Source of the DNA: Actinomycetes bacterium
GTDB taxonomy: Bacteria > Actinomycetota > Actinomycetes > Actinomycetales > Microbacteriaceae
NCBI GenBank assembly: GCA_023386365.1
Contig: JAEWJX010000083.1
Location: 1-9,801, forward strand
Reading direction: 5' to 3'
Length of the DNA: 9,801 nt
Both the position numbers and the translations under genes were made by a program. Shown here in pieces: positions 1 to 7,419 of this stretch (positions within the stretch are counted from its first letter, which is position 1; every line of letters begins with the position of its first letter). The notes under the pieces are model-generated. The model made no database searches. It saw only the letters and a program-made list of their open reading frames with translations, and was not told the origin of the DNA.

Positions 1-1242
1 GTCGAGGTGGTCGAGGGGGGGGGGGCCGGCTACGTGCTGCCGCCGACCGACGATCTGGCAGTGCAGACGCCGTGGGGGGCCGCCTGGCTGGGCGCGTCGG
101 AGTGGGCGGAGGCGTTCGACGCCGCCGAGCCCGGCATCCCACACAACGAGGCGCGGGCGCAGGTGTGGGAGTCGGTGCTGGAGATCCTCAGCGACCAGTT
201 CGACGCCGAGCAGGCGCCCCCGCACCTGCTGCGTCGCACGTTCGCCCAGAACGCGGAGCTGACGAAGCGCTTCTCGAAGGCGTGGCCGCTGCTCGACCCG
301 GCGGGGGTCGTCGCCGACCTGTGGTCGGTGCCCGCCTACCTGCGGCTGTGCGCGCCGAATCTCGACGACGACACCGTCCGCACCCTCACCCGGGCCGATG
401 GCCGCGCCTGGACCACAGCCGACCTCCCCTACCTCGACGCCGCACGGCAGCGCATCGGCGACCCGGAGTCGGCCCGCCGCGAGCGCCGCCGTGCCGCGAT
501 CCTCGCCTCCGAGAAGGAGGTGCGCGATCGGGTGATCGACGATCTCCTCGCCGCCGACACCGACATGGAGGGCGAGGTGCAGGTGTTCCGTCAGGAGGCG
601 TTCAAGGATCGCCTCATCGACGAGTCGGCGCTGCCGACCGCCGACCCGGATGTGCTGGCCGGCCCGTTCGCGCACATCGTCGTCGACGAGGCGCAGGAGT
701 TGACGGACGCCGAGTGGACGATGCTGCTGCGCCGGGTGCCGTCACGCAGCCTCACCATCGTGGGGGACCGCGCGCAGTCGCGGCACGGGTTCACGGAGTC
801 GTGGGAGGCGCGCCTGGAACGCATCGGCCTCGCCGACATCCGCCTGTCCACGCTCACCGTCAACTACCGCACGCCAGAGGAGGTGATGGAGGTGGCCGAG
901 CCGGTGATCCGCGAGGTGCTGCCGGATGCGAACGTGCCGACCGCGATCCGCCGCAGTGGGATCCCCGTCGTCCGCGGCGCGGCCGTCGACCGCGATGCGA
1001 TCCTCGACGCCTGGCTGGCGCAGCATCCGGATGGCGAGGGCGTCGCGTGTGTGATCGGCGACCCGTCGTTCGCGGCCCGCCCGCGGATCCGCTCGCTCAC
1101 CCCGGAGTTGGCGAAGGGTCTCGAGTTCGATCTGGTGGTGCTGGTGGACCCGGAGCGGTTCGGCACCGGTGTCGAGGGTGCGGTCGACCGCTACGTGGCG
1201 ATGACGCGCGCCACCCAGCAGTTGGTGATCCTGACCTCCTGA
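1..1242 (+). CDS. HelD/HelR-family RNA polymerase-associated motor ATPase, C-terminal part (5' end outside window)
   Basis: The frame is open from base 1, so the N-terminal domain and Walker A motif lie outside the window and 413 residues remain. Visible superfamily 1 helicase-like motifs, counted from the first codon, are VVDEAQ (227-232, Walker B), TIVGDRAQS (252-260), VNYRTP (287-292), KGLEFD (372-377) and a terminal VAMTRATQQLVIL block. The stretch around residues 95-150 (WPLLDP, LWSVPAYLRL, AWTTADLPYLD) resembles the insertion typical of actinobacterial HelD proteins rather than UvrD/PcrA. Members of this family bind RNA polymerase and use ATP to free it from stalled DNA or RNA complexes; the HelR subgroup is linked to rifamycin tolerance. 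The HelR versus HelD assignment cannot be made from this fragment. An 11-G run lies near the left edge (15-25). The gene converges on the minus-strand small gene, with only 12 bp between stop codons. Confidence 0.85.
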   Translation, partial: VEVVEGGGAGYVLPPTDDLAVQTPWGAAWLGASEWAEAFDAAEPGIPHNEARAQVWESVLEILSDQFDAEQAPPHLLRRTFAQNAELTKRFSKAWPLLDPAGVVADLWSVPAYLRLCAPNLDDDTVRTLTRADGRAWTTADLPYLDAARQRIGDPESARRERRRAAILASEKEVRDRVIDDLLAADTDMEGEVQVFRQEAFKDRLIDESALPTADPDVLAGPFAHIVVDEAQELTDAEWTMLLRRVPSRSLTIVGDRAQSRHGFTESWEARLERIGLADIRLSTLTVNYRTPEEVMEVAEPVIREVLPDANVPTAIRRSGIPVVRGAAVDRDAILDAWLAQHPDGEGVACVIGDPSFAARPRIRSLTPELAKGLEFDLVVLVDPERFGTGVEGAVDRYVAMTRATQQLVILTS

Positions 1243-1259
1243 GCCGCGCGGGCGTCAGG
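1238..1259. terminator. Hairpin spanning both convergent stop codons (possible bidirectional terminator)
   Basis: CCTGA (1238-1242) and GCC (1243-1245) can pair with GGC (1251-1253) and TCAGG (1255-1259) around a GCGCG loop, leaving one bulged G at 1254. The stem contains the TGA of the helicase-like gene (1240-1242) and the complement of the TGA of the small minus-strand gene (1255-1257). It is nearly symmetric, so it could act on both converging transcripts. There is no T-tract on either side, which is common in high-GC actinobacteria but weakens the call. Confidence 0.4.
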
Positions 1260-1530
1260 CGGGGCGGGTGCTGAGCCCGTGGGCTGCCGGCTGCCGCTCC
1301 GACACGACGTCGAAGTAGGTGCAGGGGGCGGAGTGGTGGCAGGCGCCGCTCTCGCCTTCGAGGAGCGCGTCGCCGAGCAGGATCGAGCTGCAGTCCCAGA
1401 TGCGCGACGACGACCACCGCGGGTAGGCGAGTCCGGCGCCGCAGTCGCAGCGCGCCTTCGCCGAGAACACGAGGCGGCGCAGCTGCGCGCGGCGTTCACG
1501 TTCACGTTTCGCGGGGTTCGGGTTCGGCAC
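1255..1530 (-). CDS. Small Cys-rich hypothetical protein (91 aa) at the tail of the kdp operon
   Basis: I do not recognise this family. The protein starts with a very basic stretch (KRERERRAQLRR, residues 8-19). It then has five cysteines: a C28-x-C30 pair, C47 and C64, with 16 residues between C30 and C47 and again between C47 and C64, then C70. Histidines follow C64 directly (65-66). This pattern could bind zinc or another metal, which is inference. No signal peptide or membrane segment is visible. The GTG start lies 16 bp after the kdpE stop in the same direction, so it is probably co-transcribed with kdp. There is no Shine-Dalgarno sequence, but a TAGAAT hexamer sits 8 nt upstream, suggesting possible leaderless expression. 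The reading frame has no close competitor on either strand with better coding character, so I favour a real gene. Confidence 0.6.
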   Translation of the reverse strand: MPNPNPAKRERERRAQLRRLVFSAKARCDCGAGLAYPRWSSSRIWDCSSILLGDALLEGESGACHHSAPCTYFDVVSERQPAAHGLSTRPA

Positions 1531-1538
1531 GAGGAAGG

Positions 1539-1544
1539 ATTCTA
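1539..1544 (-). promoter_or_regulatory. Candidate -10 element (TAGAAT) for a leaderless transcript of the 91-aa gene
   Basis: On the minus strand TAGAAT lies between the kdpE stop and the GTG start at 1530, with 8 nt between them. That is close to the usual distance from a -10 box to the transcription start, so RNA could begin at or near the GTG itself. This would fit the lack of a ribosome binding site. No convincing -35 box is seen 16-19 bp upstream. A short dyad, TCACG-N-CGTGA (1547-1557), lies next to it across the kdpE stop. AT-rich hexamers are rare in this sequence, which is the main support. Confidence 0.35.
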
Positions 1545-1546
1545 GA

Positions 1547-2218
1547 TCACGGCGTGAAGCGGTACCCCATCCCCTGCTCCGTCACGAGGTAGCGGGGCGT
1601 CGAGGGGTCGGTTTCGAGCTTCTTGCGCAACTGCGAGAGGTACAGGCGCAGGTATCCGGTGTCGGTGGTGTACTGCGGACCCCACACGTCGCGCAGCAGC
1701 TGTTCGCGGGTGACGAGGCGCCCCGGGTTGCGTAGCAGCACCTCGAGCAGTTTCCATTCGGTGGGGGTGAGGCGCACCACGGCATCGCCGCGCCGCACGA
1801 CTCGCGCCGACAGGTCGACCGAAACGTCGCCGAAGACGACGACCGGCTCGTCGGCGGATTCGGGGGTGCGGCGGGTGAGGGCACGGATGCGGGCCAGCAG
1901 CTCGTCGACGGCGAACGGTTTGGTGACGTAGTCGTCGGCCCCCGCATCCAGCGCTTCGACTTTGTCCCACGATTCGGTGCGCCCGGAGACGACGAGGATG
2001 GGCGCCTGCGTCCAGCCTCGCAGCGCCTCGATCACTTCGATGCCGGTGAGTCCGGGCATCCCCAGGTCGAGCACCACGAGGTCGGGGTGCGCTTTGGCGG
2101 CGGCGTCGAGTGCGGCGCGCCCGTCGGATGCGGTGGTCACGTCGTAGCCGCGCGCGGCGACGGTGATGCGCAGGGCCCGCAGGATCTGCGGGTCGTCGTC
2201 GGCGATGAGGATCCTCAT
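1547..2218 (-). CDS. kdpE: KdpE, OmpR/PhoB-family response regulator of the kdp operon
   Basis: This is a 223-aa two-domain regulator, the normal family length. The receiver domain (about 1-115) has the acidic cluster D7-D8-D9, the phospho-acceptor D51 in LVVLDLGMPG, the switch residue S78 and K100 in DDYVTKPF. The C-terminal winged-helix domain (about 125-222) carries LTPTEWKLLEVL, REQLLRDVWG and the terminal GMGYRF wing. In the Kdp system the phosphorylated regulator activates transcription of kdpFABC in the cytoplasm. Its ATG overlaps the kdpD stop as ATGA, so the two are translationally coupled. Identity as KdpE rests on sequence similarity plus its place directly after kdpD. Its likely target is the repeat array upstream of kdpF (9228-9271). 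Confidence 0.95.
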   Translation of the reverse strand: MRILIADDDPQILRALRITVAARGYDVTTASDGRAALDAAAKAHPDLVVLDLGMPGLTGIEVIEALRGWTQAPILVVSGRTESWDKVEALDAGADDYVTKPFAVDELLARIRALTRRTPESADEPVVVFGDVSVDLSARVVRRGDAVVRLTPTEWKLLEVLLRNPGRLVTREQLLRDVWGPQYTTDTGYLRLYLSQLRKKLETDPSTPRYLVTEQGMGYRFTP

Positions 2219-4686
2219 GCGGCGCCCAGTTCGATCACCATGGTGAGTCCGCCGCCGGGGGTGTCTTCCGCGTCGAGGGTGCCGCCCATCGCCTCCACGA
2301 ACCCTTTCGAGAGGGCGAGGCCGAGGCCGACTCCGGCGTGGTTGTCGGTGTCGCCGAGGCGCTGGAAGGGCACGAACACATCCTCCCGCGACTGCGGCGG
2401 AATCCCGGTCCCGGTGTCGATGACACGCAGCTGCACCCGCTCGCCGAGCTGGCTGGTGGCGACGACCGGCGCCCGGCCGGCGGGGGCGAAGCGGAGGGCG
2501 TTGGTGAGCAGGTTGACGACCGCGCGCTGCAGCAGCACGGCGTCTGCCGCGACGGGCGCGACGTCGCCCAGTTCCAGGGTGACGTCGCCGGGGGCGAGCG
2601 CCAGTTCGTCGAGCGCACCGCCGACGACGTCGTCGAGGGCCACCGGCGAGCGCGTCACGCCGAGCACCCCGGCCTGGATGCGACTGGCGTCGAGCAGGTC
2701 GGTCACCAGCGCGCCCAGCGCCTCGAGACTCTCGTCGGCGGTGGCGAGCAGTTCCCGCCGGTCGTCGGCGTCGAGCTGTTCGGTGGTGCGGAGGGCGCTG
2801 ACGGCCGCGGTCGCCGACGCGAGCGGGCGGCGCAGGTCGTGGCCGACGGCGGCGAGCAGCGCGGACCGCAGGCGGTCGGCTTCCGCCAGCGGACGCGCAT
2901 CCGCCGCCTCGGTGGCGAGCCTGCGCTGCACGAGCGCCGTCTCGAGTTGGGCGACGAAGGCGCTGAGCACGCGCCGGTCGGCCGGTTCGAGCGAGCGCCC
3001 CCGCAGGTAGATGTCGGAGCGTTCGCCGAGCGGGATGGTGGTCTCGACGTCGGTTCCGTCGGCGGCGTCGGCGTCGGTTGCCGCGGCGATGATCGCGCCG
3101 TCTTGCCGCAGCAGCACGCTGGTCATGCCGAAGGCTTCGCGCAGCCGTGTCACGAGGGCGTCGAGCGCGTCCGCCCCTTGGAGCACGCTCCCGGCGACCG
3201 AGACCAGCAGTTCGGCTTCGGCGGTCGCGCGTGCCGCGGTGCGCGCGCGCCTGGCCGCCTGATCCACCACGAACGACACCAGCGCGGCGACGATCACGAA
3301 GATCACCAGCGCCATCAGGTGCAGCGGGTCGGCGATGGTCACCGTGTAGAGCGGCTCGACGAAGAAGTAGTCCAGCAGGATCCCGGATGCGGCGGCCGCC
3401 AGCAGCGCCGGCCAGATGCCGCCGATGAGCGCGACGACGACGATGAACAGTTGGTAGGCGAGCACGTCGCTGGTGATCGACTCGTCACTGCGGAACGATG
3501 CCAGCATCCAGGTGAGGAGCGGCAGACCCACCACGGTCACCGCGAAGCCGAGCAGCCGTCGCCGCAGCGAGAGCGCGCCGCCGATGCGGGGGAGCGCGCG
3601 GCGCCCGGCCTGCGCGTGCGAGACGATGTGCACGTCGATGTCGCCCGCGAGCCGGATGACGCCCGCCGAGGTTCCGCTTCCCCCGAAGAGCGCCTCGAGT
3701 CGGCTGCGTCGGCTGACCCCGACGACCAGCTGTGTGGCGTCGACGCCGCGGGCGAACTCGACGAGGGCGGTGGGCACCTGCTCGGCGACGATCTGGTGGA
3801 AGCTGCCGCCCAGCGATTCGACGAGGGCGCGCTGCTCGGAGAGCGCGATCGCGGTGGGTCCGGTGAGACCTTCCGGCGTGGCGACGTGAACGGCCAGCAG
3901 CTGACCTCCGCCAGCTCGCTGCGCGATGCGGGCCCCGCGGCGGAGCAGGGTGTCGCCCTCCGGACCGCCGGTGAGCGCGACGACGATGCGTTCGCGTGCC
4001 TCCCACGGTGCGTCGATCCCCTGCTCGGCGCGGTACGCGCGCAGGGCGGTGTCGACTTCGTCGGCGAGCCACAGCAGCGCCAGCTCGCGCAGCGCGGTGA
4101 GGTTGCCGAGGCGGAAGTAGTTGCTGAGTGCCGCGTCGACGCGCGCCGCCGGGTAGACGAGCCCTTGCGACAGCCGGTCGCGGAGGGCCGCCGGGGCCAG
4201 GTCGACGAGCTCCACCTGGTCGGCGCGGCGCAGCACCGCATCGGGGATCGTCTCGCGCTGCGGCACCCCGGTGATGCGCTGCACCACGTCGTTGAGCGAC
4301 TCGATGTGCTGGATGTTGACCGTCGAGATCACGTCGATGCCGGCGTCGAGCAGCGTCTCGACGTCTTCCCACCGTTTCGCGTGACGGGAGCCGGGCACGT
4401 TGGTGTGAGCCAGTTCGTCGACGAGCGCCATCCCGGGCTTCCGCGCGATCACCGCGTCGAGGTCGAGTTCGTCGAGGTCGATGCCGCGGTGGGTGACGGT
4501 TCGCCGCGGCACCACCTCGAGGCCGTCGACGAGCGCGGCGGTGGCGGAGCGGCCGTGGGTCTCGACGACCGCCACCACCACATCCACGCCCTCGCCCGCC
4601 AGCCGGCGACCCTCTTCGAGCATCGTGAAGGTCTTGCCGACGCCGGGCGCGGCCCCGAGCATCACCCGCAGCCGGCCCCGTGCCAT
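2215..4686 (-). CDS. kdpD: KdpD, potassium-responsive sensor histidine kinase
   Basis: The start at 4686 gives 823 aa, slightly shorter than E. coli KdpD (894). The open frame continues upstream but only across kdpC, and the KdpD signature begins right after this ATG. A GGGAGA ribosome site lies 9 nt upstream, inside the kdpC 3' end; kdpC ends 5 bp away. Domain order: KdpD sensor domain with Walker A GAAPGVGKT (11-19) and LVDELAHTN (88-96); universal-stress-like domain (about 233-357); a DUF4118 membrane block of about four helices (about 377-477); a GAF-like region (about 490-590); HisKA with phospho-acceptor H616 in AVGHDLRRPLA; and the ATPase domain with N725/N729, DTGTGIP (757-763) and GVGLGL (785-790). 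The kinase is expected in the membrane, phosphorylating KdpE when K+ is low. Position H+4, usually Thr, is Arg620. I do not see the c-di-AMP motif described for Staphylococcus aureus KdpD. Confidence 0.95.
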   Translation of the reverse strand: MARGRLRVMLGAAPGVGKTFTMLEEGRRLAGEGVDVVVAVVETHGRSATAALVDGLEVVPRRTVTHRGIDLDELDLDAVIARKPGMALVDELAHTNVPGSRHAKRWEDVETLLDAGIDVISTVNIQHIESLNDVVQRITGVPQRETIPDAVLRRADQVELVDLAPAALRDRLSQGLVYPAARVDAALSNYFRLGNLTALRELALLWLADEVDTALRAYRAEQGIDAPWEARERIVVALTGGPEGDTLLRRGARIAQRAGGGQLLAVHVATPEGLTGPTAIALSEQRALVESLGGSFHQIVAEQVPTALVEFARGVDATQLVVGVSRRSRLEALFGGSGTSAGVIRLAGDIDVHIVSHAQAGRRALPRIGGALSLRRRLLGFAVTVVGLPLLTWMLASFRSDESITSDVLAYQLFIVVVALIGGIWPALLAAAASGILLDYFFVEPLYTVTIADPLHLMALVIFVIVAALVSFVVDQAARRARTAARATAEAELLVSVAGSVLQGADALDALVTRLREAFGMTSVLLRQDGAIIAAATDADAADGTDVETTIPLGERSDIYLRGRSLEPADRRVLSAFVAQLETALVQRRLATEAADARPLAEADRLRSALLAAVGHDLRRPLASATAAVSALRTTEQLDADDRRELLATADESLEALGALVTDLLDASRIQAGVLGVTRSPVALDDVVGGALDELALAPGDVTLELGDVAPVAADAVLLQRAVVNLLTNALRFAPAGRAPVVATSQLGERVQLRVIDTGTGIPPQSREDVFVPFQRLGDTDNHAGVGLGLALSKGFVEAMGGTLDAEDTPGGGLTMVIELGAA

Positions 4687-4691
4687 GTGGA

Positions 4692-5300
4692 TCAGTCTCC
4701 CAGTTCGGCCAGTGCGATGTTCAGTTCGAGCACGTTGACCCGCGGCTCGCCCAGGTAACCCAGGTCGCGTTCTTGGATGTGCTCCTCGACGAGTCGTCGC
4801 ACCTCGGTCGCATCGAGGCCTCGCGCCTCGGCGACGCGCTCCACCTGCTGCAGCGCGTACTCGGGGCTGATGTGCGGGTCGAGTCCCGACCCGGATGCAG
4901 TGACCGCGTCGGCGGGGATGTCGGCCACGTCGACTCCGTCGGCCGCCGCGATCGCCTCCTGCCGCTCCCGGATGGCGGCGATGAGGTCGTCGTTCTCGGG
5001 TCCATAGTTCGACCCGGATGACGCCCCGCCGTCGTAGCCGTCGCCCGCGGCGGACGGCCGCGGCTGGAACCATTCGGCCAGCGGTTGGCCGTCGGCGTCG
5101 GTGAACGTCTGGCCGATGAGGCTCGACCCGACGGTCTCGCCTCCGACCGAGAGCAGCGAGCCGTTCGCCTGGGCCGGCATCGCCAGCTGGCCGAGGCCGA
5201 GCACGACCGCGGGGTATCCCACCCCGAGCACGACGGTGAGGATCACGAGCGCGCGGATCGAGGTCCAGGTCTGACGGAAAGTGGTTCGGCGGTTCGACAT
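4692..5300 (-). CDS. kdpC: KdpC, accessory subunit of the K+-transporting ATPase
   Basis: This 202-aa protein has one N-terminal membrane helix (about 17-39) and an extracytoplasmic domain with the family motifs: IGQTF (62-66), WFQPRPSAAG.GYDGGASSGSNYGP (77-101), a PADAVTASGSGLDPHIS block (129-145) and LGYLGEPRVNVLELN near the end. KdpC binds KdpA and KdpB and is needed for assembly and activity of KdpFABC; it has been proposed to help present K+ to KdpA. I chose the ATG at 5300 because it has AGGAGA (5307-5312) 6 nt upstream. An in-frame ATG at 5324 overlaps the kdpB stop as TGATG and would add eight residues (MTTPRRTS) but has no clear ribosome site. The frame remains open further upstream only as a shadow across kdpB. 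Confidence 0.95.
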   Translation of the reverse strand: MSNRRTTFRQTWTSIRALVILTVVLGVGYPAVVLGLGQLAMPAQANGSLLSVGGETVGSSLIGQTFTDADGQPLAEWFQPRPSAAGDGYDGGASSGSNYGPENDDLIAAIRERQEAIAAADGVDVADIPADAVTASGSGLDPHISPEYALQQVERVAEARGLDATEVRRLVEEHIQERDLGYLGEPRVNVLELNIALAELGD

Positions 5301-5306
5301 GGAGGT

Positions 5307-5312
5307 TCTCCT
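5307..5312 (-). promoter_or_regulatory. Ribosome binding site of kdpC (AGGAGA)
   Basis: AGGAGA on the minus strand lies 6 nt before the ATG at 5300 and decides between two in-frame starts for kdpC. The site is part of a small dyad, GGAG-AAC-CTCC (5301-5311), which could weakly mask it in the mRNA. Confidence 0.6.
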
Positions 5313-5323
5313 GGGGGTCGTCA

Positions 5324-7417
5324 TCAGAAACCGGGGATGAGGGTCACGACGAGATCGATGAGCTTGATCCCGACGAAGGGGGCGATGATGCCGCCGAGCC
5401 CGTACACGAGCAGGTTGCGGCCGAGGATGGCGGATGCGGGTCGTGCGCGGTACCGCACCCCGCGCAGGGCGAGCGGGATGAGCGCCACGATGATCAGCGC
5501 GTTGAAGATGATGGCGCTGAGGATCGCCGACCCGGGGGAGTGCAGCTGCATCACGTTCAGCACCGCCAGCCCCGGGAAGACGCCCGCGAACATCGCCGGG
5601 ATGATGGCGAAGTACTTCGCCAGGTCGTTCGCGATCGAGAAGGTGGTGAGCGCGCCGCGCGTGATCAGCAACTGCTTGCCGATGCGCACGATGTCGATCA
5701 GCTTCGTGGGGTCGGAGTCGAGGTCGACCATGTTGCCGGCCTCTTTCGCGGCCGACGTGCCGGTGTTCATCGCCACCCCGACATCCGCCTGCGCGAGCGC
5801 GGGGGCGTCGTTGGTGCCGTCGCCGGTCATGGCGACGAGGTTGCCGCCCTGCTGCTCCCGCCTGATCAGTTCCATCTTCTGTTCGGGGGTGGCTTCGGCG
5901 AGGAAGTCGTCGACGCCCGCCTCGGCGGCGATCGCCTTCGCGGTGAGCGGGTTGTCTCCGGTGATCATCACGGTGCGGATGCCCATCGCGCGCAGTTCGG
6001 CGAACCGTTCGGTGAGGCCCTCCTTGACGACGTCTTTGAGGTGCACGACACCGAGTACGCGCGCGACGCCGTCGGGGGTGCGGGTGGCGACCACCAGCGG
6101 CGTGCCGCCCGCGTTCGAGATCGTCTCGACCGCCGCATCCAGTTCTCCCTGGATGCCGCGGTCGATCTCGCCCACCCACTGCGCCACCGTCGACGCGGCG
6201 CCCTTGCGCACCTGCCGGCCGTCGTCGAGGTCGAGCCCCGACATCCGCGTCTGCGCCGTGAACGGCACCGCGACCGCCCCCGCGGGCAGCGCCTCAGCGC
6301 CGCCCGCGAGTTCCACGATCGACTGACCCTCGGGGGTCGGGTCGGCGAGCGACGACATGCGCGCCGCCGCCGCCAACTCATCGACCGACACCCCGCCCAC
6401 CGGCACGAACCCGCTCGCGCGGCGGTTGCCGTACGTGATGGTGCCGGTCTTGTCGAGCAGCAGCGTCGTCACATCCCCCGCCGCCTCGACCGCGCGGCCC
6501 GACATGGCGAGCACGTTGCGCTGCACGAGTCGGTCCATGCCGGCGATGCCGATGGCACTCAGCAGTGCGCCGATGGTGGTCGGGATGAGGCACACCAGCA
6601 GTGCGATCAGCACCGGGATACTGGTGGCCGCTCCCGCATACGACGCCATCGGGTTGAGCGTCAGCACCACCACGAGGAACACCACGGTGAGGGTGCCGAG
6701 CAGGATGTCGAGGGCGATCTCGTTCGGCGTCTTCTGCCGTGCTGCGCCCTCGACGAGCCGGATCATGCGGTCCACGAACGTCTCGCCGGGCTTCGAGGTG
6801 ATGCGCACCACGATGCGGTCGCTGAGCACCCGGGTCCCTCCGGTGACGGCGCTGCGGTCACCGCCGTGCTCCCGCACCACGGGCGCCGACTCGCCGGTGA
6901 TCGCCGACTCGTCGACTGTGGCGATGCCTGCGACGATGTCACCGTCGCCGGGGATCACCCCGCCCGCCTCCACCACGACGGTGTCGCCGAGCCGCAGATC
7001 GGAGGAGGCGACCTCGGAGATGGTCGCCCGCACCGCATCCGGGTCGCCGACCGGGTCGTAGCGGTCGACCCGCTGCGCCGGGGTCGAGGTGCGGGTGGCG
7101 CGAAGCGAACTCGCCTGCGCCTTGCCGCGCCCCTCGGCCACCGACTCGGCCAGGTTGGCGAAGATCACGGTGATCCACAGCCAGACCGCGATCCCCGCGG
7201 TGAACGTGGGTGCCAGCTCGCTGCCGCCGGAGGTGGCGCGTCCGATGAACGGTTCGGCGAGCGCGAGCACGGTGGTGATCACCGCGCCGATCTCGACGAC
7301 GAGCATCACCGGGTTGCGCCACATGAGTCGGGGGTCGAGCTTGCGCAGCGCCCCCGGGATGGCGGCGCGAACCTGCGCGAACGTGATCGCTCCCGCCTGG
7401 GTGTCCACGGTGGTCAT
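5324..7417 (-). CDS. kdpB: KdpB, ATP-hydrolysing P-type ATPase subunit of the K+ pump
   Basis: This is a 697-aa P-type ATPase, close to the E. coli length of 682. Visible motifs are: TGES (174-177) in the actuator domain; a membrane segment with LLVCLIPTTIGALL (273-286); DKTGT with the phosphorylated aspartate D322; PEGQS (362-366) and KGA (405-407) in the nucleotide domain; and MTGDGTNDAPA (530-540) in the hinge. S177 matches the TGES serine whose phosphorylation inhibits E. coli KdpB at high K+. The protein couples ATP hydrolysis to K+ movement through KdpA in the membrane complex. The ATG at 7417 lies 2 bp after the kdpA stop, with a GGAAGGA ribosome site about 11 nt upstream inside kdpA. 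The same frame is open far upstream across kdpA, but that part is out of frame with KdpA and not protein-like. Confidence 0.97.
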   Translation of the reverse strand: MTTVDTQAGAITFAQVRAAIPGALRKLDPRLMWRNPVMLVVEIGAVITTVLALAEPFIGRATSGGSELAPTFTAGIAVWLWITVIFANLAESVAEGRGKAQASSLRATRTSTPAQRVDRYDPVGDPDAVRATISEVASSDLRLGDTVVVEAGGVIPGDGDIVAGIATVDESAITGESAPVVREHGGDRSAVTGGTRVLSDRIVVRITSKPGETFVDRMIRLVEGAARQKTPNEIALDILLGTLTVVFLVVVLTLNPMASYAGAATSIPVLIALLVCLIPTTIGALLSAIGIAGMDRLVQRNVLAMSGRAVEAAGDVTTLLLDKTGTITYGNRRASGFVPVGGVSVDELAAAARMSSLADPTPEGQSIVELAGGAEALPAGAVAVPFTAQTRMSGLDLDDGRQVRKGAASTVAQWVGEIDRGIQGELDAAVETISNAGGTPLVVATRTPDGVARVLGVVHLKDVVKEGLTERFAELRAMGIRTVMITGDNPLTAKAIAAEAGVDDFLAEATPEQKMELIRREQQGGNLVAMTGDGTNDAPALAQADVGVAMNTGTSAAKEAGNMVDLDSDPTKLIDIVRIGKQLLITRGALTTFSIANDLAKYFAIIPAMFAGVFPGLAVLNVMQLHSPGSAILSAIIFNALIIVALIPLALRGVRYRARPASAILGRNLLVYGLGGIIAPFVGIKLIDLVVTLIPGF

Positions 7418-7419
7418 GG

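Noticed and set aside
1279..1545. Open frame of 88 codons on the + strand opposite the 91-aa gene
   Set aside because: It has no ribosome site, and its composition looks like an antisense shadow; the minus-strand frame has a conserved-looking Cys pattern and operon context.
2338..4758. Long + strand open frame (about 806 codons) antisense to kdpD and kdpC
   Set aside because: It is very rich in Arg, Gly, Asp and His with no recognisable domain, as expected for the antisense of a GC-rich gene; kdpD on the other strand has intact motifs throughout.
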